The notes under the pieces are model-generated. The model worked only from the letters and a program-made list of their open reading frames with translations. It was not told the DNA's origin and searched no databases. Shown here piece after piece: positions 1 to 14,616 of a stretch of 64,000 nt of DNA (position 1 is the first letter of the stretch; the number at the start of each line of letters is the position of its first letter). A program made the position numbers and the translations under genes. The stretch comes from Closterium sp. NIES-65 (taxonomy: Eukaryota > Streptophyta > Zygnematophyceae > Desmidiales > Closteriaceae), in NCBI GenBank assembly GCA_948144175.1, contig CANXME010002474.1, positions 841,501 to 905,500 of the forward strand, given 5' to 3'.

Positions 1-2481
1 CATTTTGCTGTGGAGAGGCCGAAAGCGTGAACGTCTGGCGGATGCTCTGTGCACGACGGAAGGCTCGCAGAAGGTCAGAGGAAAACTCTACGCCTCTGTC
101 GGAGTGCAGACGCAGAACAAGAAAGTCCGAGCCAAAACTCTCTCGGAGCTGGAGATGAGCTGCGTGGATCCAGTCAATCAACACCTCAGTGACCTCACCC
201 TTGCTACGAAAGGAGAAGACTGTGGTGTAACGCGAGTAGGCGTCAACTACCAGCAGGAAATAACGCTCGTGACCCTGTCCACAGACGCGGGCGAGGCCCC
301 ATACGTCCAGGTGAAGCGTCTGCAGCAGAGCCTCTGTCGGAGGAAACTCAGAGGAGTGAGGAGCGGCGCACTGCCGCCCCTCGACGCAGGGAACGTAGGT
401 AGGGGCAGGTTCGGGAGGAAGAGGAGGGAGGGACCGGGGGAGACCAGAGACAAGGACACAGGAGGCCATGCCTCGGAGACGAGGCAGGGAGGGGTGACCA
501 AGGCGGTGTTGCCAGAGGAGAGTCTGGTGAGAGAGGAGACGACACGAGCAGGGGGCAGACTCAGGATCAGTCTTGGACATTGCAGCAGCTACCTGACCCG
601 ACGCAGCTACCTGACCAGACGCAGCAATCGGAGGAGACGCAGTGGTCAGTGTGTACAGGCTCGACCCCGGCTGACGGGTTAACGTGGCCAAATGTCGGCC
701 CGTCCGAGCACACATGTAGTGGGTCACTCGCTGACTCGCATGAGTGAACTAGTCAACCCCCCCATCCTGTAGATCAGCACCACTAACCAAGTTCGTAGGG
801 AACGAGGGGAGGTAAAGACCTGACAGGGAGCCAGAAGGGGCCGCCGGACATGGTAAGGCAGTGGAGAAGTGGGCAAGGACAGGAACCCTAGAGGGGTCTG
901 CCAGGGAGACTGCAACCAGCCGACTAAGCGGCGTGAGTGTGGTGCGGTCTCGAAAAAAGGAGCGGGAAGCACCCGAGTCAAGGGTGAAGGTGTGTAAGGC
1001 CTGAGCCGACGTGGTACCTGAGAGAGCAGTCTCACCAGCACCTGGGGCAACAGATTCACCAGCACCTGGAGAAGCAAACGCACTAGCACCTAGAGCAACA
1101 GCCTCACTAGCACCTAGAGCAGCAGCCTCAATGCCCGGGTCAGGCGGAACACACAGGTAACAGTCACCCTCATCACTAGTAGACACAACATACATGGCAG
1201 CAAGAATAGCATCATAATCAAGATCAAAGATAGCAACCCCCGACCTAAGCAGCTCGCCTCACCGAGCGATCTCAGTGGCGTCAGGGAACTGGAGACGCGA
1301 GGCGTCCGTCAGGCGGCCGAAGTAGCGCTGGGTGGCGTGCGGGCCACCGCACGACTCAACAGTGCGGTCGCCGGTACGCAGGACGTAGGCATAGGGACCA
1401 GCACCCCCACCCCGCTAACGCGCAGCGTACCACTCACGAAGCTGCAGGGGGGGCGGGGTCTCACGAGTGCGCTGCTGCTGCTGGCGCTGACCACCACCAA
1501 AGCCGCCCCGCTGCACAGAGCCACCGCGACCAACTCCACCGCCGCCACCGCCTCCTCCTCCGCTCTCACCGCTACTGCCGCCGCCGCCTCCGCCTCTACC
1601 GCCGCCACCAAAGCCCCCACCCCCGCCACCACTCCCACCGCCACCCCCACCTTCTCCGCCGCCTCCACCGCCACCTCCACCGCCACCTCCACTGCCCCCG
1701 CCAGCTCCTCCAGCGCCCTTGCCCCCCTTGCCCTTGCCGTTGCGGCGTCTCTCGCTAGGGGCAGACGCAGCGCCGACCGACTCGGTGCCAACGAGGTCGA
1801 ACGCAGCAGCAGAGGCAACAGAGGGCAAGAGGGGGGAGGGGGAGCACCCCTCAAAGAAGGGGGTACGAGGGTCACCAGGAGAGGCTCCTGCAGCGACTAT
1901 ACTCTTCTCAGCTGTCAGGAGGCGTTCCTCGAGGAGGTCAACGGTGAGTGTGGTGGGGCAAACTGAGAGGAAGTGGTCCCTGACCGAGCGAAGGGAGTCA
2001 GGGAGCTGGGTGACTATGTAGTAGAGGGTGATGTACATGGGGGGGGGGGGTTCTTGGCGCAGAACTCAGCAGGAAGCGCAGCGCGGTAGCTGGTGTCACT
2101 AGTGTGAAGGTGCGTAATGAGGTCAGCGACTGTGGGAAAGGCGGCGAGGTCAGGGAACAGGTACGGCAGCATGAGGCGACTAAGGGCAGCAGTGGCAGGG
2201 GAAGAGTACCGTGCAACTACAGCGTCGTACAAGGTCTTAGCACTCTTGTACTGACTAAAGTGCACGCGCTCAGTAGACGGCAAGTGACTACGCACAGCAA
2301 GACGGGCAGTAGCATCGCGTGTGGCCCACTTTGAGCGAACATTACTGTCAGCATCGGTAGCAGGGGCAGCAGAGGCGCCAGACGTGAGATCGAACAGTGA
2401 GAGACCATCTTTTCTATCGCACTGCAGGAAAAGCTGCAGAACATCGACCCAGACCTCAAAGTCGACCGCCCAGACCTCCAA
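1..2481 (-). pseudogene. Broken Copia gag-pol (gag, protease, start of integrase)
   Basis: Gag is recognisable at 2481-2014 (VDFEVWVDVLQLFLQCDRKD). It runs into a homopolymer: the CAT-G(n)-TTCTT run at 2039-2050 has 12 G where sister copy A3 has 10, which shifts the frame. Gag continues at 2038-1415 (MYITLYYIVTQLPDSLRSVR), followed by a Gly-rich linker. The protease segment at 1195-749 keeps the active-site DSGAS and reads in another frame. The region 700-1 corresponds to the pre-integrase and integrase but has no intact frame. Family and order are clear; the copy cannot make a full polyprotein. Confidence 0.85.
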
Positions 2482-2584
2482 GTCGGCAGCGGCGGCGGCG
2501 ACCGGTCGTAGAAGAAGCAGCAGCAGCAGCAGGCGCGACGGCTGGTGCTGCTGGGGCGGCGAAGGCGGGGTGGCAGGGCCGTGA

Positions 2585-2765
2585 AGAGCCGGTTAGGGCA
2601 GCGAAGGGGCCGCGACGAGCCGCGAAGGAGCCGCGGAGGGGAAGTGAAGGGCCGCAAAGGGCCGCAAAGGGCGACGAAGGAGCCGCGAAGGGGCCGCGAA
2701 GGGCTGTGAGAGGGGCCGCGAAGGGGCCTTAAGAGGGCGCGACGGGCCGCTAAGAGCAGGGGACG
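2585..2765 (-). repeat. GC-rich degenerate tandem repeat in the Copia-A1 leader
   Basis: Between the LTR and gag the plus strand carries many imperfect copies of GCCGCGAAGGGGCC-like units. Equivalent leaders with different repeat units lie in copies A2 and A3. Open frames across it are low-complexity and not supported as genes. Confidence 0.6.
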
Positions 2766-2809
2766 CGACGGAAACGTTCCCTCTAGGGAACCTGCTCTAT
2801 ACCGTACCA

Positions 2810-2935
2810 TGTGAAATAATGAGGAATAAATTGAACTAGGAAAATGTGTGATACAAATATGAAACCCTAGAAAACCGTATCCCTTAGTGTCTACCCCACT
2901 AGAGCCTACAAACACTATGTCATATATATCTGACA
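2810..2935 (-). repeat. 5' LTR of Copia-A1
   Basis: A 126-bp LTR beginning TGTGAAATAATGAGG and ending ATATCTGACA on the plus strand (TG...CA borders). It is related to the 130-bp LTRs of Copia-A3. On the element strand it is followed by TGGTACGGTATAGAGC, a degenerate primer-binding site of the initiator-Met tRNA kind. Confidence 0.85.
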
Positions 2936-5545
2936 CATGATTGGCCTTTATTGAACAAATTGTTAAAAAATTGGCCCAAAGCAGCCTTTTGAGACCACGT
3001 TTAATCCTGGAGATTTATACACACTCTTTCTCGCTAGACTGACAATGAGAAGCAATGGGTACAGTGCATACTGTTGCTTGGACCCTATCGGTCTGGTGCT
3101 TGCAACCGAACCCGTGGTAGGTGGCGGGCAAATGCACTCCAGTGGAACGGTACATAACCTTTAATAGATTTTTTTTTTTTTTTTTGCTTATGGTTGAGTG
3201 CGGCAGATGTGCTTATATGGTATGTTCTGGGACCATTTTCGGACGCATTGATGTGAGTACAGCCGGTCCGTCAATATGGCCAATGATAGTGTGGCGAGAA
3301 ACATGTAAAGGTTAAGGAGGGGGGAAATCCCCCTTTGGGTAACCCCCGGCTGTCGATCGCAATGCGCCTACCCACTTGCTTACACACCTCGCTGGGTACG
3401 AGGTGGGCATATTCATTTCCAGATAAGTACACCTGGTCCGCGGTAATTAACCGCCGGTATCTTGACAACGTTTGTCGGCATGCTGGGCGTTTTCCGTTAG
3501 GTGGCCAGAAATCGCTGTTCACACTAAACCGAACCAAGTTGGAAAATTTGCTGAACTTATTTCGATATTTCAGCTGGCATCGTGCATTGGGCAAGCAACT
3601 TTTCCATCAGACAATTCACGAGAGAATCGCCACCGTCGATGCTTTTGCTTACCCGGCACTCGAACATTCCAGATTGAGAAAAGGTCCAAGGTGTTCCTTT
3701 GGAGGGGTACTGTCAAAACTTTCCATGCTGTTCAGATATTTGGTGGTGAAAATAATGACCAAAATTTTGCACGGCTATCTTCACCACGGCCAGATAATCC
3801 AGAATCCTGCTACCCATTTTGGCTTGGTAATTTTTTCGCGGACTAGGTGTGTAGTTCGAAACCTCCTTCTGGGGGCTGGCGGAACTCGCCGGCACTGGGG
3901 TTTAATCCCGTATCCCCCTTCTTCGGAAGTCCCATCTAACTTGACTGGGCCACTTCAGACTGGTGCGAGAAACAGGGTGTATTTTTTAGAGCGGGAGGTC
4001 CTGAAAGCTCAGGTCATGAAAGGCAAATACCCTGCACTAATTGCTGTGCCTGACCTGAGATTCCCATGGGTCTCCCCGCATTTCTTTCGCGGGCTGTATC
4101 CAGTTGTCCTCCGGACAAACCACCGCATCGAGTTGTCGTTCTTGGCGGAAAGTCGGGAAGCTCGTGTTCGCTTTCACACGTTACTAAGTGTGACCACCAC
4201 CTTGTTTTGGAATTTGTGGATCGGAATATAGACATGTGGCCATTGAGAATCGAGCGGCGTGTTATAATTGGAGGAGATGCACCTCATAGAAGTAAGCCGA
4301 GTGTGATACACAAATGGTTGGCGTCGCTTTGCCCAAGGTGTGGGAAAAGCTCGCCGCAAACTGTTCCCCTCAAATAATTGGCTCTGGCCTAGATAACTCA
4401 CGCAGCATGAGTCAGCCATTCGATTGGATGAATTTCTTCACATGTATCAATTTCGCCATTAGGAGTTTGCCATATCAGAACTGGCATCCACATGTCAAAT
4501 AGCGATTCGAAATAGCTTCCGCAGGTGTGCTCCATAGTTGCTCCATGTTGCGTGAAATGCTGCCATGTGTTAAAGTACAGTAAAAGCAAATTGCACCACA
4601 CATGCTGCCGCATCACATGGGAGCCTCTCGTTTATTTGCTGGTGTTCGCCGCGTTCCTTCGTGGCGGTTCGAAACTCCAGTTTATGCGACACTTTCAGCT
4701 CACCAGTTTTTCTGGAATCATCGCAGTGCGATTATGCGACGCCGTATTTTGCCCAAACAATCGCCTTGCTTAGCTAGAAACTAAAACTGAGCATCGCACA
4801 GCCAATCATGTACATGCATGCGACCTCAATCTCATCCCTCCCCTCCACACTACCCCTCTACCTCAACACCTTCCCCCCCAACCTCCCCCTTTCCCCCTCT
4901 ATCCCTTGCCTCCCCAAATTTCCTAACCAGACAGCGAAGTGTCGAAAGGCCGGTAAGGGGAGAAGCTTTTGCTGGTGTGGTTGTGTGTGCCATTATCGGG
5001 GAAGCCCTAGGGGCCGATCGCGCCTCGTCGGATCTCCTCTCCTCACATCAGATTCATGGGGCAGTGCTTGAATCATCCTCAACTTGCTGTGCGCCCTGTT
5101 GGGTTGTTGATTTCATTGTGCACGCAGACCACCTCACACAAAAACCACTCATCTTTCCCTTCTGGCTTTCCTTCTTGCAGCCCACGGCGGAAGACTTCCG
5201 CACTTTCTGCTCCCCTTATCCCCCACCCACTTAAATCCTTCCCCTTTCGCGCTGCGTTGTTCCGACCCAAAATCGCCTCCGTACCTGCCTGCCTCCCTCC
5301 CATCTCCTAGAAAAGCACGCGCCAGCACAGCATACTACACGCCCACCTCATCCACAGCACACCACCCGCGCTCGCTCTCATGTCACCTTCCGGTCCGCAC
5401 TTCCGCATTCCGCCCTACAGACCATTTCTGCTAAGTCAGACACAAAATTGATATCAGTGTTAACTCCGCCCGCACACCATTGTGACTAACATTCGCCAGA
5501 GCATAAGCCCCTAAGCCGTACATTTTATCTCCTTCCCGCGCCGTC
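2936..5545. other. 2.6-kb region without a recognised gene
   Basis: Lower-GC spacer between Copia-A1 and the gene at 5546. It holds a poly-T run at about 3169-3185, one unexplained long open frame (see 3362-4231), and a pyrimidine-rich stretch at about 4830-5330 that is probably promoter and 5' UTR for the downstream gene. I see no transposon termini, RNA gene or further convincing CDS. Confidence 0.5.
3362..4231 (+). CDS. Unrecognised open frame, 289 residues, doubtful
   Basis: The frame is open from 3335 (a TTG codon); the first ATG is at 3362 (MRLPTCLHTSLG...). It lies in sequence of ordinary base composition, where a random open frame this long is uncommon. I recognise no domain. The protein has no obvious signal peptide or clear membrane segment, and is rich in Arg, Leu and His in a way that resembles translated non-coding DNA. 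No splice partner or neighbour suggests a role. It may be a lineage-specific gene, a decayed transposon or chance. Confidence 0.15.
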   Translation: MRLPTCLHTSLGTRWAYSFPDKYTWSAVINRRYLDNVCRHAGRFPLGGQKSLFTLNRTKLENLLNLFRYFSWHRALGKQLFHQTIHERIATVDAFAYPALEHSRLRKGPRCSFGGVLSKLSMLFRYLVVKIMTKILHGYLHHGQIIQNPATHFGLVIFSRTRCVVRNLLLGAGGTRRHWGLIPYPPSSEVPSNLTGPLQTGARNRVYFLEREVLKAQVMKGKYPALIAVPDLRFPWVSPHFFRGLYPVVLRTNHRIELSFLAESREARVRFHTLLSVTTTLFWNLWIGI

Positions 5546-8347
5546 ATGAGCATTACTGCTCTTCCGATCCACGGATTGGAGCAGTATACGAGAATGCACG
5601 GAGGCCAGCCATCGCCGTCCCACTCAGCCGCTGCCGTCGCCGCCGCCGCTGCGGCCAGCATGTTCCTAAACTCGAGCGGGCCGCTGCCCAGCTACATGTC
5701 CTCGCCAAACACCAACGCCGCCGCCGCCGGATCGTCGAACGGATCCGGCTCAGTCGAATCGCCGCTACCGTTCTGCCACGCGGTGTGGGAGGCCGCCGCG
5801 CCAGGAAGCCTCGCGGCGCGGCTGCTATCGTCGTCAACGGAGGAGCTCTTTGACGTTCCTGGCGATGACGGCATCGGCATTCCCTTGGAGGCCTGCGGAG
5901 ACGCTACGCTGCGCCAGTCCTCCTATCCGCACCATCCCTCACCGTTCGGCTCGGACGATCTCCAGTCTTGGCAGGCTGTTGACGCCGACCGAGCCGCGCC
6001 CATAATGTCCGGCAAGTTGCCGCGGCTCGCCAGCCTGCAAAGTCAGCTGTTCCAGGTGTCCGCTGAATCGCAACAGATGAGCGGTCAGCCATTACAGCGA
6101 CTGTTATCGCAGAGCTCCATCGGCAGCAATTGCAGCGGCCCGTTTCATCACGCCGCACTCGCCGTCCAGGTACACTCCGAGACCTTCTCTGTAGACGGCG
6201 GCGCATCTTCCGCCGCTCCCGCCGGCGGCCCAGACGGGCATGCGACAACGCCCACGGGGCTCGCCGCGTACCTTCTCTCGGCTCCACTCGAGGCGCTCTT
6301 TGACGTCCCCGAGGAGGAAGATCCCGCCGCGCTCTCCGCATCTGGCGCTGGGCCTGATGGTGAGCAGCAGGGCGCGAGCGGACTGAGATTAGATCTCTTT
6401 GCGATCCAGCGTGGCGAGACGCCGCCTTTGCCGCCGCAGCACCCGTCGGGCATGTTCTCTCCGGACCCCGCGACCTCCGCCGCATCCAACGCTGCTGCTG
6501 AAATGTACGTTAACTACCCCGGGCCCATCTTCTCCGCGCCGCTAGGCGCCATCCCGGCTCGACCGAAAGGCCACCGCCACGGGTCGGCCAACGGCATGCC
6601 ACGTCATATCAAGCGCGTGCTGAGCTGCAACGATGCCCCACCCGATCAGGGTTTGCAAGGCGCGTATGGCACGGCCACGGCGCTTCCTAACGCACCGGAG
6701 TCGCATCACGCAGGAAGCCCCCGCCGTGGCGCCGCCGCCGCAGTCGACACTGCGGGCGCTAGTGCGAGCACGGTTGTGAGGAGCCGCAGCACCAGCAGCG
6801 TTGGGAGCGGCCACGTTGCTCCTGTCGCGTGCGCCGGCGCTTCCAGCGGCTGGTTTCGCGCATCCAGTTCTCCCGCGGGGGGCACGTCTTACGCGCGCCA
6901 GATCGCCGTTGCGCCTTCCAGCCAATCCTCGAGCCGGGGGAAATACGGATACGCGTCGCAGCAGAATCAGCTTTCCGGCCAGCGGCAAGTCCCCGGCGGC
7001 TCGTGCGCCGACTCCGATCCTTGCTCCGCGTCTTCCGGCGCCGTTTGCGCGTCGTTCCTCCGCCCGGGAACGGGCAGCGCGAGCAGCAGCACGGGCAGCG
7101 ACAACAGCAGCGGCAGCGACAGCGGCAGCAACGTGAGCCCGTGGCAGATGGTTGGCGCAGCGACTGGAACCACGAGCGGAAGCGAATCGTACGATGAGGT
7201 CTCCCCGCATAGCGCCTCGTTTGTCCGCCATAAGACCACAGGCTCGGTCGAGTTCCCTCGGTCGCGCTCCGGAAATTACGGCGGCGCGCCAATGCTGTCC
7301 CCGCAGCACCAGCAGCAGCTGATGCACCTGCAATTCGGTGGGGCGTCGTTCGGAAGCAGCACGGGCAACGGCCACTTTGGCGCAGTGTGCGGCGGCGGCG
7401 CCGGCGGGTACTCCGCGGGAGGTAGCGGAGCTGGCGGAGGGCTGGGGGCGCAAGGGGGCAGCGGGACAGATCGATGGGTGTCGCCCATGGGTCCCGTGCT
7501 GACGCCCATTGAGCAATCGCCCGTTACGTCCGACCGTTACAACCCATCCGTCGCTGCTATCGCCATCGCGAACGGATCAATTTCGTCCTCGTCGCAGCGT
7601 TCCACGCCTGTCTCCTCAGCTGTTTTCGCCCGCGTCTCGGGTGGTGGTACTGATGCCGGCTGCAGCAGCCCGGCTGTAGCGGAGCTGACGCCGCAGCAGA
7701 GGATGCTACAGCAGCAGCTGCAGCAGCAGATGGCGATGATGATGATGATGGACGGGTCAGCTGCTGCCGCTGCCGTCTCCGCTAGTGCGCTACAGCCGTC
7801 GCAGAGCAAGGAGCGGTCCATGGTTAAAGCCAGCAGCTGCACTCAGCTGCACATGCCGCAGCAGCAGAGGCAGCCGCAGTTGACCTTTGGCGGCATGCCG
7901 TGTCATCACGTGCACACCCCCAGCCACCGCCACCAGCGCCACCTGTCTGGAAACTCCCCCTCAGAGTCCGTTACCGGGGCTGGAGGAGCGGGCCCCGCCG
8001 GACCTGGGAGTGTCATTTCCGAGGCTGACCTGCGAGGCTTGGAGGAGGAGATGCGGCAGCTGGAGGCGGACATGGCTCGGCTGCAGGCGAACCCGGCGCG
8101 GCTGGCGCAGATGAGCGCGCAGGACAAGCAGCGCGTGCAGGCAGCTGCCGCGGAGATCGGCAGCATGCGTGCGTGCCTGGCACGGCGCTCTCCCTCCACG
8201 GCCACGCTCATGCTCGACTCCTCTCCGGGCGCCAGGCCTGTGGTCGGAGGGAGTTATCATGGGGGTGCTGGGGCGGGGCTTGCGCTAGGGATTGGAGGTG
8301 GGGAGAAGGGCGGTGTGTTTGCCACGGGTGATGTGGACGACATGTGA
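5546..8347 (+). CDS. Unidentified 933-residue Ser/Gly/Ala/Gln-rich protein with repeated LFDVP motif
   Basis: Single-exon frame beginning at the ATG in GCCGTCATGAGC. I do not recognise the family. Most of the protein is predicted disorder: poly-Ala near residue 30, Ser/Gly runs near 510-540, a Gly-rich stretch near 610-645, and Gln and Met runs near 720-740. Two segments about 150 residues apart resemble each other: LLSSSTEELFDVPGDD (about 92-107) and LLSAPLEALFDVPEEED (about 242-258), an acidic motif possibly used for protein binding. A likely coiled coil covers about 822-875 (EADLRGLEEEMRQLEADMARLQ). The composition fits a transcriptional or scaffold protein, but that is inference. It is tail-to-tail with the RecQ gene. 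A TGTAA-type poly(A) motif lies near 8703. Confidence 0.7.
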   Translation: MSITALPIHGLEQYTRMHGGQPSPSHSAAAVAAAAAASMFLNSSGPLPSYMSSPNTNAAAAGSSNGSGSVESPLPFCHAVWEAAAPGSLAARLLSSSTEELFDVPGDDGIGIPLEACGDATLRQSSYPHHPSPFGSDDLQSWQAVDADRAAPIMSGKLPRLASLQSQLFQVSAESQQMSGQPLQRLLSQSSIGSNCSGPFHHAALAVQVHSETFSVDGGASSAAPAGGPDGHATTPTGLAAYLLSAPLEALFDVPEEEDPAALSASGAGPDGEQQGASGLRLDLFAIQRGETPPLPPQHPSGMFSPDPATSAASNAAAEMYVNYPGPIFSAPLGAIPARPKGHRHGSANGMPRHIKRVLSCNDAPPDQGLQGAYGTATALPNAPESHHAGSPRRGAAAAVDTAGASASTVVRSRSTSSVGSGHVAPVACAGASSGWFRASSSPAGGTSYARQIAVAPSSQSSSRGKYGYASQQNQLSGQRQVPGGSCADSDPCSASSGAVCASFLRPGTGSASSSTGSDNSSGSDSGSNVSPWQMVGAATGTTSGSESYDEVSPHSASFVRHKTTGSVEFPRSRSGNYGGAPMLSPQHQQQLMHLQFGGASFGSSTGNGHFGAVCGGGAGGYSAGGSGAGGGLGAQGGSGTDRWVSPMGPVLTPIEQSPVTSDRYNPSVAAIAIANGSISSSSQRSTPVSSAVFARVSGGGTDAGCSSPAVAELTPQQRMLQQQLQQQMAMMMMMDGSAAAAAVSASALQPSQSKERSMVKASSCTQLHMPQQQRQPQLTFGGMPCHHVHTPSHRHQRHLSGNSPSESVTGAGGAGPAGPGSVISEADLRGLEEEMRQLEADMARLQANPARLAQMSAQDKQRVQAAAAEIGSMRACLARRSPSTATLMLDSSPGARPVVGGSYHGGAGAGLALGIGGGEKGGVFATGDVDDM

Positions 8348-8858
8348 GGTCTGCACTGCTTTCAGGATGGATGGTCCGTACGGTGCTTCTATGGTGAGAT
8401 GAGATGAGAATGACCTGCTGGGGGTCTCGTAGGATGGTGGGTGGGGCGCTTGGTGCTGGCCCGCAGCGAGGACTTGGCATACTTGCTGGCTGCTCCTTAC
8501 TGGTGATCTGCCGCTACTGGTACTGCACTAGAACATTGGCGTGGAGGTAGGAGGGATGCAATGCAAGCTCTCGTATTAGTAAATAGTCCGCTCTGATGCA
8601 AGGACTAGGCCAATACTGCTGTTTCGGCGCCTGCTTGCTGTTGGTTGTGGTGCAGAGGCCTTTCATCTCTGTCTGCCTCCAATAACATAAATATGTATAA
8701 CCTTACATGTAAGATCTTGTTTCAATCAACGTTAGTATCACATACCCATAAGCAGTACAGCCTTTGTGTACACAAGTGTAGATGCTAAACTGTTTCCATG
8801 TTGCCATCTCAACTGTTTAAACCAGACACATGATTAGCAGCATCGTTCTTCCCATCTG
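8348..8858. other. Convergent 3' region between two genes
   Basis: 511 bp between the stop of the + strand gene at 8347 and the stop of the - strand RecQ gene at 8859. It presumably holds both 3' UTRs. AT-richer sequence around 8690-8820, with AACATAAATATG and TGTAAGATC, fits cleavage/polyadenylation signals. No further gene seen. Confidence 0.4.
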
Positions 8859-14197
<5,339 letters not shown>

Positions 14198-14260
14198 GCA
14201 AACAGTTCGTGGAGCTTTTCAATTATCTTGGTTATGTGTTTGTGGTTGGAAGTATGAAAC

Positions 14261-14587
14261 TGTTACGGGTGCAATGAATCGAGGTAGCGAGAATTGCACT
14301 AAGGTGTCAAACGAGTACAAAATGTGAGCGAAGGCATGAGCGAACATTTATACGCGAAACATGCAAAACGGTAACGCGGTGCGTGCGAACTTGCTAGTGC
14401 TACGCTGGAGCGAGGCTCGGGCTAGTCCCGAAGCGTAGGCCGATACGGCCATGCCAGCAGTGCGAGGTTTGGCAAAACAGTGCGCGCGAAGTCGGCGAAG
14501 TTCCGTTAGCAGTAACGGGCGAACAGTCGGCTGTTGCTGTACGCGATGTAGTCGGCTCCGTAAGGAATGCCGAGAAAATTCCTTACA
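14261..14587 (-). repeat. 3' LTR of Gypsy-C1
   Basis: 327 bp from TGTTACGGGTGC to ATTCCTTACA, matching 19449-19775 base for base as far as I can read. It contains ATTTATACGCG, which on the element strand reads GCGTATAAAT, a TATA-like box. Confidence 0.92.
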
Positions 14588-14616
14588 CTACCCCCCCCCT
14601 TAAGAAGCCCCCTCCG

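Larger units (their letters stand above)
1..2935 (-). mobile_element. Copia-A1: 5' half of a Ty1/copia retrotransposon, cut by the window edge
   Basis: Read on the minus strand, this holds a 5' LTR (2810-2935), a GC-rich leader, gag, protease and the first part of integrase. The window start falls inside the integrase core, next to the segment that in sister copies encodes SPQQNGIAERR. It matches family A copies at 27699-35176, 39327-46642 and 62173-64000. Frames are broken, so this is an old, inactive copy. The other LTR is outside the window, so the duplicated target cannot be confirmed. Confidence 0.9.

Noticed and set aside
2397-2732. Ala/Arg-rich plus-strand open frame near the window start
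   Set aside because: Runs through the Copia-A1 gag antisense and its GC-rich leader.
6542-7516. 324-codon minus-strand open frame
   Set aside because: Antisense of the 933-residue gene; composition is Arg/Ala-rich as expected for a GC-rich shadow frame, with no domain.
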